From: Blakeslea trispora | Lineage: Eukaryota; Mucoromycota; Mucoromycetes; Mucorales; Choanephoraceae | DNA: 64,000 bases | Assembly: GCA_025331445.1 (NCBI GenBank) | Contig: JAIWNE010000073.1 | Coordinates: 62,001-126,000, forward strand | Direction of reading: 5' to 3' | Part shown: positions 35,401-46,958 of the stretch, piece by piece | Position numbering within the stretch: the first letter of the stretch is position 1 | Layout of the letters: every line of letters begins with the position of its first letter | Notes under the pieces: model-generated | The model's input: the letters and a program-made list of their open reading frames with translations, nothing else | Database searches by the model: none | What the model was told of the DNA's origin: nothing | Translations under genes and position numbers: made by a program

Positions 35401-36429
35401 CATACAAGTATTAGACAGCATCTCATTTCTAACATTTCATAGTCGCAACAATAGCTGATCGTGTTGCTGAAAGCGACAGCCAACAACTACCCGAGCAACA
35501 GCATCCGGAAGTTAGATATGTTCAAGCAAAACTTCAGTTGCTTGACAATCTAACCAGGGAGTTGCAAACCAAGCAAGAAACGGCCTGTCTTGGAGATAAG
35601 TTGAAGGCGCTCGTAGAAGAATTTGCTGACAATCGTCAGACCAAGAGTATTCTTCCTCCTCCTGTACTCTGTACAACCAAGGGGAGACCAAAGAATAAAA
35701 CAAGAGAAAAAATCGCTCTTGAGAGAGAATTGGACAAGATTGTCCAAGAAAAGAAAGAGGAAGCAAAGGTTAAAGCAGCAGAAAAGACAAAAGAAGTCAA
35801 GCTGCCCAAAGGTAACTAACTGCGATCTATGAAACAAACTTGGGACTGAAACTTTCATCTTAGCTAAACTTGGTGTTCCTTTGCACAAAGGGCTCTCAAA
35901 GAGCCAGGTAACTGGGTATTTCAATCCTAAGCCTGACGGCAACTGTGGCTACAGAGCTCTCTCTTATGCCATAAACAATGATGAAGACCAGTTTGCGATG
36001 ATCAAAAGCGAGATGCTTTCATTCCTAAGACAAAAAGAGTCATTCTACAAGTCTGTGTTTGGAAGCTCTCCAGATCCTAGCCATATCCTTTCTGGTACCT
36101 TCAAAAGCATTGAAGAAAAATTGGCGAGTGAAGCTAATTCCATTTCAATGGATTATTGGTTTCAGTTTCCTGAAATGGTTCAGATTGCTGCTGATACATT
36201 CAGTAGAGCCATTGCATGTTACACGCCGGATAATCAAAGCACTACATTCGTTCCTTACTTCTCCTCTCCTTCAACCACCCTTCCGATCCTTTTACAGCTG
36301 CACAATAGCCACTTTTATATTATTGAAATTAAGCCAAAATCAAGACTAAGATGGCCACGTACTTTTGTCGGCCATTCTTTCAACTGTAAGAGATTCTCCT
36401 TGATAGACTATACCCTTATGTATGAATAA
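32463..36429 (+). pseudogene. FAR1-MULE-SWIM-OTU transposase, frame intact except for a solo LTR
   Basis: Exons 32463-32868, 32941-33182, 33479-33753 continued at 34185-34504, 34551-34749, 34818-34995, 35055-35391, 35443-35811 and 35864-36429. Leaving out the LTR and one target copy, they total 2892 bases in one phase (963 residues). Domains: acidic N-terminus; FAR1-type zinc region (C..K..ECPLRIYA...EHNHAL); MULE transposase with VVVDATYK (D), FVTDKDQAL (D) and SNRVESTHSGIK (E); SWIM finger CLCFMRRAFRLPCRYK, whose final His is Tyr; Lys/Glu-rich linker; OTU protease domain with DGNCGYRAL (Asp, Cys) and NSHFYII (His). Transposase binding and cutting is the known MULE role. The OTU domain suggests de-ubiquitination, but its purpose here is unknown. 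The LTR at 33754 interrupts the catalytic domain just after the first Asp. Confidence 0.9.
33754..34179 (+). repeat. Solo LTR (426 bp) with 5-bp target duplication in MULE 1
   Basis: Begins TGTTGTATAC and ends GATATAACA. TTGTT is present on both sides (33749-33753 and 34180-34184). Removing it with one TTGTT restores the codons for ILLNFVVAG exactly as in the related gene at 43.2 kb. It contains a TATA-like AAGTATAAATAG. Orientation is from the TATA box. Confidence 0.95.
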
Positions 36430-36526
36430 AAGTTTATGATTTTTATGCCTCAATTTACATAAGAAGGATTATTTGCATGCATCTTATTTTTTGATTTTCA
36501 ATGATTATTTGCATGAATTTCACTGA

Positions 36527-36630
36527 CGCGCTAACATTCTTTTTCGGGCTTCAAATTTCCGCTATTTTCATTGGCTAATATGTAGCTTCGTCACTGAAGG
36601 GCCAAAATGTTAGCGCGGAATGTTAGCGCG
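36527..36630. repeat. Right terminal inverted repeat of MULE 1
   Basis: Inverse of 32315-32405, followed by a second AATGTTAGCGCG (36619-36630), so the terminal 12-mer is duplicated at this end only. Confidence 0.85.
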
Positions 36631-37415
36631 AGGAACTTTATTCATAAAGAAAAGGAGGCCTAGGATCGATAGAGAATTAAATTTTGAAAAGATTGTCGGC
36701 CTCGCTTTTTAATTTTGTCTGCAAAAAAATGTTACTATTTTGCTCCAAAAGTGCCAAAATTTTTTGCCACCAAACTGCGGCGATTACAAACTGGACACAC
36801 TCTACTTGAAAAAATGTGCATCTTTAAATTGAAGAGATAGATTTATAATTGTAAATTTTGCTGCACAAGACGGTATAAAATGTGGATGAAAGCTTGATGG
36901 TATTAAACTGCTTATGAAATAGTATTCATTCACGAGTAAAGCTACTTTATGCTCTCATAATGGAATATACAAATGTTCCTTACTCCGATTATGATTTATA
37001 GAAACTATTGTTCGAAGTCATTTAATTTTCCCATTTATTCCTTTATATAATTATATATGAAGTCAAATTGACAATCTTACAAAGTAGCACAGCACCATTC
37101 AAAGTATTTGTACGACTTACAACAATGCCAAATCATAAACAAACCGCTTGTAATTACATTTGCTCTTTAAACAAAAAGATCAATTGAAAAATTATCCACA
37201 TCTATACTCGTTCAATTGCTATCCAGTACTAAACCATATGTGATTTAATCTCAAGCAAGAGACATTTTTGTGCGTTTAAGTGATCTATTTATATGCTGCA
37301 TTTTGATGGTTTTGATGTTCACCATATTATACTATTTTAGGCCATTTGAGATTATCATAGAGTAACATCACAATCAAATTGAGATAAGGATCTTTCAGTG
37401 TTCAATTTTAAATGA
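36631..37415. other. AT-rich spacer with no recognisable feature
   Basis: No coding frame or repeat recognised between MULE 1 and the 2.4-kb repeat. Confidence 0.5.
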
Positions 37416-39825
37416 ATTCAAACGGTGTCATAAGAAGTATTTGTGTCATTGAGCCTTTACAATATATGAATGGTCTTGTTACATTTGGTTTCTGATGTGC
37501 CATCCTATTGTTATAGTCTATTATATCTCTAACAAGAGCGACACTATATAAGAGGGTTGCTTTTGATACATTGTATTTTCCAGCTGGTTACTTCTATGTT
37601 AAAATTGGTTGAGTCGTATACACATCTAATTTTGAGGAAGCTTGGGGCTTTGCTAACAACCTTTCTTTATACATTCAGTTCTGAGTACTTCTTTAACATC
37701 TTCTTTTGTAAAGTGTTCCTTTAATTGATCACTCACAAGATCTGTTTATACAAATCCAAGACATTTTCCTTTCAGTACAGTATTAGTTTGAATATGTCAA
37801 TGAAATCATACATTCTTCCCATCACTGCCACATTTCTCATATATACTTGCCTTTTTTTTCAATCCCTCATTTTCTTTGTTCTTTTTATTTTATTGAATGC
37901 ACAGCAAATGGTAAGCACTTTTATCACTGGTTTATTTTTTTCTATAATCTATCAACATCACTGACTCTTTTATTTTACAACAGCTACATGCATATCACCT
38001 TATTATGACAACGTCTCAACAACTCGACTACGCTTCTCTTTTCATTTCTTTGCATCTTCCGACTCACCTTCCGTATTTATTTACTTATTATCAACTTTAT
38101 ATATATTTATATAAACACTTATGATAAGCTCTGATTAACAATCCTTTATCCATTTCACCTTCTTCTGTGCTACTTTTCACAATCTCATCCATGACTTTCT
38201 AATCCAAACCGCCCGCTCTCTATTGTGCTGCTCAAACTTATACTTCTTTGACTGATATCTGAATACAGTCTTTATTTATGCTGTCAATCTGGATTGATGC
38301 CTCTTATTCAAATTACACTTGCCTAAGATCTTTCAGGTTTCCCCATTTGTTTGTCTCTTTTGTTCCGAGCATCGCATTTACTAACTTGCTCTGTTTGTAG
38401 TCATTGCCTTGGAATCTTGTGACAAACACATATCCAATTGTCCATCATACTTCCATCCTATGTCTGACTTATTCATGTCTACCTTCTTTCTTGTGTGCTC
38501 ATGTGGTCTATCTCTCAAACCATTGCCACCGGTCATTGTCCTAACTTCAAGAAATATTTTTCCTTACTGATATACCGTCGTTTGAGTACTGGGTCTCTTC
38601 TCTTGTCGCCACCTCTCTACCTCATCTTCAAGAAATGCTCTTTGTCTGCCTATCCTCCTTTCACTACTATGGTCTGTGCTTCTAAAGGTTACCGAATCTC
38701 TTTTTGGTTGAACTTGGGGTTCCTTTTAACTTTACTTTCTTTTATCTTTTTGTGTCTTCTCGTCTTTGTTCATGCTTACAGGTTTACTCTTTCTAGATCA
38801 GGTTGCTTCATCGCTTTGAATCTCTTTCGTGACAAGTGAAATACCTCTTCAAGACTATTTTAAATTTGATATCTTATCAAAGAATTTCTCTTTACCGAAT
38901 ATTAACTACTGATTGTTGCTCTCACGGTTGGTTGGACTCATGAGGTACCTAATCACAACTAAAGTACACAACATGCTGATGACAAAGTACATGTGTAAAG
39001 GATCGCGTCTCATCTTTATTTTTTTCGTTTTTTAGACTTTCTATGCTTTTCACTTTCTTCCTCTGTTGTTTCTGACTCTTGTATGTACCATTGACAAGTG
39101 ATCTCTCACTTAGTGTTGCTCATGACCTTGCATGTTGCTTCAAAATGGCTGTCAAGAAAAAAAAATATCGAAAAAATTATCTCGGTTAATGCTGTGTATT
39201 TTTTAAGCGCAGCTACTGCAAAGCGATTAAGACGCTTACCGAAGGCTCTACTCATGGAAATTAACTCATTTCTGTTTTCTATACTACTTCTTATGATCCC
39301 AAAAGGTACCTATATCAAAGCCAAGCATGCCAATCTATCTGGATACACCCGATGCAACATTCCTATTACAGAAAAGGACATCTGAGCTACAAATCAGCCT
39401 AAAGAAGAACCCAAATATAGCATTTATCTGTTCTGAATCAACAATATCAAAGAAGCTTAATTTGTCTATAATACCTAAATAATCCAATCATATTCCAAGC
39501 TTACCCAAAAATTAAAGCGATACGATTAGCCCATTTATTGCTTGTACTTCTAAAACTTGTTAAATCACTACTTTGTATACTCTAAAGGCAATTTGTCATT
39601 ATAACTCCCCTTTGAGACTTAAGCTGGATATGATTCGAGTATAAACAACTCCTATTCAAAGTAATCCGCAAAAGGGTTTTGCCATTCAACAAAAACGTCA
39701 GATTCTGATAAAAAACATGGTAGATTAATCCATAGAACTTTAAACCGCATTAATTGAATTTCAATGTTTTCGGGTCAGATTCTAACAATAAACAAGTTCA
39801 TCTTAACATCTTTTAAGCTGTGGTG
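37416..39825 (+). repeat. 2.4-kb dispersed non-coding repeat, copy 1
   Basis: Matches 53062-55475 in direct orientation from GGTGTCATAAGAAG to a GC[TC]GTGGTG end, with scattered substitutions and small indels. The plus strand is pyrimidine-rich. Short open frames here are not kept in the other copy, so coding is unlikely. Its end resembles the CACCACGGC terminus of the foldback element. Confidence 0.8.
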
Positions 39826-39899
39826 CTAGACAAGATCAGTTCCTCTGAAATCTTCAACTTGCTCTCTCAATTTATACACTTCAAGGATTTTTTTTGAAT

Positions 39900-41785
39900 C
39901 ATGTTCTTGACCATATTAGGCACAACATAGACTTTTTGAAAGGACCCACACCATTGAGATTGTTTGTTGCTGGTGGTGCTAGAACCGGAAAGAGTATGCT
40001 AATTCGCACATTGTATCAAGCACTTGTGAGTTTTTTGATAAGAATGTCAACAGAGATTTAGACAATCCAACTGTTCTTTTGAAAGCTCCCACTGAAAAGG
40101 CAGCATACAACATCAATGGTCAAACAACCCACTCTGCTTTTCATTTACCATTGAATCATTTTGAAATCAATAAGCTTTCATCCGATGTCTCTCATGCGAT
40201 TTCTGGGCCTTGGCTGAACTGAAAGTAGTTATCATTGACGAGATTAGCATGATTTTCTCCCGAGCTTTTTCCTGGACTGACAAACAATTGGGAGACACAT
40301 TTAACTCAAAACAAGCTTTTGAAGGTCGTCATGTCATCCTTTTTGGAGACTTCCTTCAGCTACCCCCTGCTATAAGATCTCCAATCAATGCTACTTCTTC
40401 CGAAAATATTAACAGCGTACTGATGGAACTAAGAATGCAAGAGATCTGCGCTAGTTTCAAAATGCATAGATTAAGTGAAATTATGCCACAAAATGATGAC
40501 GCTTTGTTTGCAAACGCTCTTAACAACATGGCTGTTGGAGCAGATATAAGCATCTTCAATAGTAGACTGTTTTCTTCTTTGCCTACAGATGTTGCTGACC
40601 AGAGAGATGACTGTATCATTAGATTGTAATCTACCAACATTGCAGTGAATGCTTGTAATTCCAGTGCTCTAGCAATAATTGACAGCGAGTCCACGGTATC
40701 AAATTGCTTCGATCAAGTCGTATGAAAAGGTGGCAATAGTCTTGCAAGATAAAGTTTGTTAAGTTACATGCAAAATAATGACATCTCTGCTCACAAAACG
40801 ATGGGTTTGCAAAAATCCTCAGTCTTGAATATTGGAGCAAAATACATGATTACCAACAACTTGGATACGAGTGAGGGTCTCACTGATGATACGACGGGCA
40901 CGCTTAAAAAAATTGAATATGGACAGTGCAAGGAAAACCCAAGCTCTAAACCTGTCCAAAAGGCAATCAAAGTCTGGCTTTTATTCGATGATGCCAATAG
41001 TGGAAAAAAAAGACGTGCTGCTCACTTTGCTAATCCTCAAAGTTCTTCACCTCCAGCCTCTTGAACACCAATTGACCCTGTATCATTGATTGTAAAGCAT
41101 CGATCCAACAGCCCACTCTCTGTAAAGCGAACTCAGTTTCTCTTGACTGTATTGAAGCGCTCACAATACATAAAAGCCAAGGATCTACTTATAGCAAAGT
41201 CGCTGTTGAACTTCAAGGAAGGGCATTAAATAATCATTGATGTATGTGGTTTGTTCTCGAGCTACCTCTGCATCTGGTCTATATCTAATAGGTACAAGCT
41301 TCAAACTGACAAAGCCTCTTAGTCCTACTAAGTCAATTGCCATTGAGCTCGAAAGACAATCTGGTGTGAAGTTGAAAACGAAGTTTGATGAGCTCATTGA
41401 AAGAATTAGCTCTTATCAATTCCAACTAACTTTTTACAACTTACAGAGTTTGAACGCTCACATTGATCAAATCAAGAACGATAAGACCTATCTCTCATCA
41501 GACTTTCTGCTTTTTGCAGAAACACGGTTGGCTGCAACTCAAAACTTTAGTATCCCTGGGTTTGAAGAGGTATCGCGTGTGGATGTCGAAGGAGCTATTG
41601 CTAGAGCAAATGGTTCTATCTGTTTTGCTAAGTCATCACTTATCGAACAAAACCCCGTGTCAAACAAAATTCAGCAGTTGATTATTGATGGTAACAACCA
41701 TAAAATTGCTATACCGGCTTTTATCTTGAACGATCTTCTCATAGCATCTATTTACCGCTCGCCTCGTTTTGATGCAGAAAAATAA
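39900..41785 (+). pseudogene. Helentron-like PIF1 helicase joined to an endonuclease domain, broken
   Basis: PIF1-type helicase motifs in order: VAGGARTGKSML (Walker A, about 39970), APTEKAAYNINGQTTHSAF in another frame, VVIIDEISM (Walker B), FGDFLQLPP, KYMITNNLDTSEGLTDDTTG and YVVCSRATSASGLYLIGTSF. The helicase end is followed in frame (41237-41785) by FYNLQSLNAHIDQIK, LLFAETRL and GSICFAKSS, the start of an endonuclease/exonuclease/phosphatase fold. Helicase plus such an endonuclease is the layout of Helentron (Helitron2) elements. At least three frameshifts or stops are visible, and no Rep part is attached. The endonuclease is cut off at about 41785, shortly before MULE 2. Confidence 0.8.
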
Positions 41786-41832
41786 AAGTGGCAATGGCAA
41801 AGCTTTTGAAAAACGGTACTTCATTAAAAATA

Positions 41833-41973
41833 GGAGAATTACTCGCGCGCCCCTCTCGCGCGCCTCAGTGTCTTAGATGTAAGTGAGGTGGCATATGAGG
41901 ACGTCCTCTTTTTTGGTCATGTTAACAAAGATGAAGGTCTTGTGTAACTCGTACCTGAGTAGAATAAATGCAT
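41833..41973. repeat. Left terminal inverted repeat of MULE 2
   Basis: 141 bp, pairing with 45935-46075 with few mismatches. The outer part is GC-rich (two CGCGCGC runs), unlike the surrounding AT-rich DNA. Confidence 0.9.
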
Positions 41974-42032
41974 AGCATTTAAAAGCAATTAAAGAAATCC
42001 TCCTCTTTTATTTTGCTTTAACCATTCACAAA

Positions 42033-45000
42033 ATGAGTCAAGAAAATTTGTTGTTAATTGATGTTGTAGAGTCTAGTGACGATATCAGCGATATTGATAT
42101 TGAGTCATACGACATTGAGGAAGTTAAAGCTGAAAATGAGTTCAGTTTCGAGATGTCAAACGGAGTCATCACAATCGACTCATCAGATTCTGAAGTTGAC
42201 ACTGAGAGTGCGTCTGTTGAAGTTGAAGCTAGTGAGTGAGAATTTCTATATGTAAATTCCAATTTTAAGCGTATTGATTTACATCGTGTTTAGCAAATGA
42301 TGTACTGGAGTTGACCATGAGCAAGACTCTTGAGGACAAGGAGAAGGAAAGCTCTGATGAAGACGACGATCTCGATAAAGAATGTCTTTTTCAAAGCGTT
42401 GATGAAAATTTAAGAAAAGTTGCTGCTATGAAAAAGGAAATGGAAGAAGTTTTTTCTGTCGGTAGCGAATTTTCTGATATTGATGAGCTTAGAATTCGTG
42501 CTCAAGAATTGGGTAAAAAGCACAATTGCCCAATTACAACCGACAAATCTGATCAAAAGCGTCAAGTTATTACTCTGATCTGTAGACATGGCAAGCAGTT
42601 CAGAAAATCTTGCAAGGTTGTTGATTCGTCTTTGAACAAAGATGACAACAATCTTAAGAAGGGCAAGAAAAGAGAAAGTACCAAAAAGGGCTGTCCATGT
42701 ATGATTGAAGTTCGTTTGTGCCCAGCAAGAAAGATGGTAACTGTGCGAAGAGTAGATGGTAATCACAACCATCATTTCGCCAATGATGCTAGAACCTATA
42801 AGGTTAATCGAAAGCCAAACGCTGAGGTTTTTGAAGAAGCTGTTGCTTCCCTACAATACAATACACCAGCCAAGGTTGTTGAGGTATGCTTTCAATATTT
42901 TATTCAAATTGTGACAGTAATTGATTGAGTAATATATGAACAGTTTATGCAATTGAAAGGCATAAACTATGTAACTGAGCGAGACATGGAAAACATGCAG
43001 CAAATGCATCGCGCTGACTCTGATATGACTTCGTTCATTACTAATCTGCAGCGCAAGCAATACAACGTGCGCTTCACCAAGAATCAAGAAGGCCGTGTGA
43101 ATGCTGTATTCTTTAACAGCGATCATGCAATTCAGGAGCTCCGTAGATTTCCTGAATCAATCGTAGTAGACGCAACCTACAAAAGCAACTGCCATTTGTA
43201 TGCCTTGCTCAATTTTGTGGTTGCTGGTACCGTTTCGAGCAGAGAAAGACCAGATCAATTGGCTGCAATTCCCGTTTCAAGCGTCTGGATGGAAAGAGAG
43301 ACAAGATCTGTCTACAAGTGGGTCTTGCAACAGTTGAGAGAAATGGTTTGGCCAGGAAACTTGAGTCCTGAGCAGCTCGAGCTTCCAAGTGTCTTCACGA
43401 CTGACAACGACGCTGTTCTGAAGGGAGCTCTTCAGGATGTATTTCCTGAATCGGCTCACTTACTGTGTTATATACACATCGAGAGACATTTTAGAGAGCG
43501 ATTTCTAAAAGAAATCAATCCTAAGTTTGAAAATAAAGGAAACTCTAGATATTCTTGAGAGCCAAAATCAAGTAACTGGTCTTGTATTTTACTATATATT
43601 GCATGAACGCGAACATTATGAAGCTTAGCACAAAAGCTTGATATTTGATATTGCTCGTGGATGCACCACCAAGGAGGAGTACGACGATGCCAAGAAGTCA
43701 TACGTCAACTTCCTTAACCGTGACAAACTTCTTGTCAACAAGAATACATGTATTGAGTATTTCCAACTCTAAGTTTGGTATTTGGTTTATTATGACTAAT
43801 CTAAAAATCATTTTTATTATTGAATAGTATGATACAGTCAGAAGTTCAATGGGGCAGCTACTATGCTAATGCCCATCCCCATATGAACAACAGATCAGAA
43901 AACCGTGTTGAGGGCACTCATGCTGCTATGAAGCATAGCATTGGCTCTTCCAAAGGAAAAATGGGCCCTGTTACTGATAAGATCGATCATTGGTACAAGA
44001 TGAGAGTAAGGTCGAATATTAGTGTTTGTTGAAATATTTATCTGATTTTTGCTTCTAAAGGAGGACTATCGTAACTTTCAAATGAAACATGAAAGTCTCT
44101 CTATTCCTGTTTCCATTATCACGAGCGAAGTGCAGCACTTGTTGAAGTCTTTGCAAGGCAAGATCACCAAGTTTGCTTTGATCAAGGTAAAAAATCAGCT
44201 CGTAAAAGGTTTGAAAGAGAAAGAAGAGGGCCTTTTAAGCCAAGAATGCTCTTGCTTTGTGAAGGTGTGGCGCTTACCTTGTCGCCATAAACTACTTGAA
44301 TGCGTTGAGTCTAATGGCGAAGTAACACTTGATGCTGTTTATCCCAGATGGCACATTCCTTTCATTAACAGAAATGGTAATTTGTGATAATGAAAGTAAT
44401 GCTCTTTAGTGTTAATTGTATTTCGCGTTGCTAAAATCGGCCAGCTTAGTCTTGAAAACAAGACTAACACTCCTAGTGGTGATTATCAAGATGTAGTCAA
44501 TGGCGAGTTCTTAATTGTGTATCAGCACTTGAGAAACCAATTGGATGATATATTCATGAGAAGCCAGACGTATCAAGAGAAGCAGCATATCATTGATGAT
44601 ATGCAAGCATTGATCGACCAGCTTGGCCCAAAAAATGTTGGCAATGCTAAAGCGCCTACTTTGGCAACTGTGCATAAGGGGAGACCCAAGTTGCAGAAAA
44701 GAAACCGTGTTGGTGTCAAGATTATCAAAGACAAACTCAAAGACAATGACAAAGAAAAGGCCAAGAAGCGCAAAAATGAAAATAAAGAAAGTGCAGAAAG
44801 CAGAAAAAAACAAAGATTGAAGATGAAACAGGTACTCTCACAATAGATCAACTTTTTTAAGCTAACTGGGTATCCTGTTTACTTAGTGAAAGTTAAGAAG
44901 AGGATGTTGAAGATGACGATGTTGAAGGTGATAGCAGTACAGTTTCTTTGAAAAAAGAAGAGAAGGAGTATCTCTCTATTATTGAGCAGATACACCCTTC

Positions 45001-45657
45001 GATTCTAGACACTTGGTACACTGCTGTCATAAATGTACGCAAAGATGGATTCTGTGGATTCAGAGCTTTGGCAGTCCAGTTGTTTGGAGATGAGAATGAA
45101 TTCTGGAAAGTCAAGAAGCAGATGAGAGACTTCCTTCTCATGATGGACGAAGAAAAAGATTGAACACTGGCTTTTACAAAGCGCATCTTAAGGGATTCAT
45201 AGATTATGATGAACTTAAGTCAATTGTGTGCTTTGGGCTAGAGGAGAAGATTGGCAGCGAGTACATTGACTCGACCATATGCAGTGCAAGTGAGGAGCAT
45301 TGGTTTCTTATGCCTGGATGTGCTCAACTAGCTGCTGACACTTTTCAGAGACCAATTGCAACGTTTGCGGAAAAAAAGTATACTAAAACTCCACCTTGTA
45401 CTTTCATTCCTTTGTACCTTAGACAAGAAACTAAGAAGAAAAAAGAAATGCCTCTGCTTTTGCAACGAGTAAATGACAATCACTTTGTTACCTTGAGTAT
45501 GAAGCGATCAGTCAAGCCAATTTGGCCATTGCCTGTTGCTAGCATGTATGAAAGTGCATGTATCTCTCTTGGTGTGTCTTCAAATTTCAAACGTACATTT
45601 TGGAACCATTATTTGTTCTTTCAAAGCAGAAAAGAGCAATTAGGTAGAGTATTCTGA
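42033..45657 (+). pseudogene. FAR1-MULE-SWIM-OTU transposase of MULE 2, with stops and a frameshift
   Basis: Exons 42033-42231, 42294-42883, 42944-about 43565, then about 43633-43770, about 43829-44010, 44061-44380, 44409-44830 and about 44893-45657. Domains match MULE 1: acidic N-terminus, FAR1-type zinc region (CPCMIEVRLCP, NHNHHF), VVVDATYK (D), FTTDNDAV (D), SENRVEGTHAAMK (E), an intact SWIM finger CSCFVKVWRLPCRHK, a Lys-rich linker and OTU with DGFCGFRAL and NDNHFVTL. Damage: TGA at about 43556, a spoiled donor or TAA at about 43772, and a frameshift at about 45163 inside the OTU domain. Protein identity to MULE 1 is low outside the motifs, so the two are old relatives. Confidence 0.85.
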
Positions 45658-45934
45658 TATCTCATTCATTTCTTTTCAAGCTAACATCCACTTTAGATGA
45701 TGCTGAAACGGTTGAGATCAATATCGATTAAATCAACAATGCTAATTTTCACTTTTTTTTACCTCTCTCTTTTTTTTCAATCTTTTTTATTTTTATTATA
45801 TTTTTATTGAATTCTTTTTTCTATCTTTCATTTATTTATTCTTATTCTATGTTATATCAGTATCCAATTAAACCTCTTTTTAAAATTATTACAATCAAAG
45901 CAGAAGTTGTTTCACAATTCAAAATATCACATTC

Positions 45935-46075
45935 ATGCATTTATTCTACTCAGGTACGAGTTACACAGGACCTTCATCTTTGTTAACATGACCAAAAAAG
46001 AGGACGTCCTCATAAGCCACCTCACTTATATCTAAGCCACTGAGGCGCGCGAGAGGGGCGCGCGAGTAGTTCTCC
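45935..46075. repeat. Right terminal inverted repeat of MULE 2
   Basis: Inverse of 41833-41973. Confidence 0.9.
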
Positions 46076-46690
46076 ATGTTTTTACTCAATAATTATGAGA
46101 TTACTTCTAGGCAGAGTTGGTGACAATCTGAGCTTAGTTTGCTGTATATTTTGACTTATTTCCTGATATTTAAAGAAGTATGTTTCCATTGAGTATATGA
46201 TGTTATTGCAAGAAGTACAATTCATGACTGTGTTCTACAATACTACACTATATTAAGGTTATAATTTGTAAAGTATTTCATGTAATCCACTATACTATAT
46301 CTTACTTGAGAGAAGCACTTACACTGTAGATGTTGTAAGGTGTTCAATCAGTTTATTAATAAAGACGCTCAAACAATCAAATGTTCTGCAATAACCACAT
46401 TTATTCCGTAACGCAGATGCACTTTTCTCTTTTGCTTTATTTCTATAGTCTTTTTTTATTTTCTTTTAAAAAATGTGCGATACACCATTAAAGAAAATGA
46501 ATAGTCAATTGCTTGATTTATCATATAAAATAGCAAGATTTGGGTTGGCAGCAATGTAGGCCTTAGTCATTTAGTTTTTTCCTCGAAACATCATGTCACT
46601 GCTAGTTTAATTAAGATGTTGCAATGACCATGCTCTTCGTTCTTCAACACTAATTTCTATTCATTTTCCGCTCATTTTAGCGTGTCGGAA
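46076..46690. other. AT-rich spacer
   Basis: No gene or repeat recognised between MULE 2 and the short palindromic element. Confidence 0.5.
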
Positions 46691-46818
46691 TCAAATTTTA
46701 GCCAATAACTCCTTAAATTTATATACCGATGTTTAGACGAACTTTATTCAACGGACGCCAGCAGCGTCTGTTCAATAAGGTTTGTCTAAAGATAACGTGA
46801 CCCTTTGCGGAGTTATTT
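46691..46818. repeat. Short palindromic (MITE-like) hairpin element
   Basis: AATAACTCC near 46698 and GGAGTTATT near 46808 form the outer ends. Inside, TTTAGACGAACTTTATT... and its imperfect inverse (about 23 of 27 paired) surround a CAGCA loop near 46761. The whole unit of about 120 bp can fold into one long hairpin. It lies upstream of the gag gene. Confidence 0.7.
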
Positions 46819-46958
46819 TCTTATAGGGTAGCCTAAGGACGAATTTTTTTCCCAAAATCCTCTAATAAACAGCAATTCTTTGTCTGATTATAATTCTTAC
46901 TGTGTTTTTGACATCTGACAAATCATTTTTATAATCTATTATCTTGAATTACTGGAAA

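Larger units (their letters stand above)
32315..36630 (+). mobile_element. MULE 1, Mutator-like element with OTU-domain transposase
   Basis: Inverted ends of about 91 bp (32315-32405 and 36527-36617, the right side with one extra unit to 36630) enclose one multi-exon gene. Each end is itself bordered by CGCGCTAACATT and its inverse. Weak symmetry extends outward (GAATAAAGTT / AACTTTATTC). No clear 9-bp target duplication was found. A solo LTR has inserted within the gene. Confidence 0.88.
41833..46075 (+). mobile_element. MULE 2, second Mutator-like element with OTU-domain transposase
   Basis: Perfectly co-extensive inverted repeats of 141 bp (41833-41973 and 45935-46075), starting GGAGAA[CT]TACTCGCGCGC, enclose one gene related to that of MULE 1. 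The terminal sequences are unrelated to those of MULE 1. No target duplication is evident. It sits immediately downstream of the Helentron remnant. Confidence 0.9.

Noticed and set aside
37725..39385. Several hydrophobic open frames in the 2.4-kb repeat
   Set aside because: Not conserved in the second copy (53-55.5 kb), where indels shift them; the composition simply reflects pyrimidine-rich DNA.
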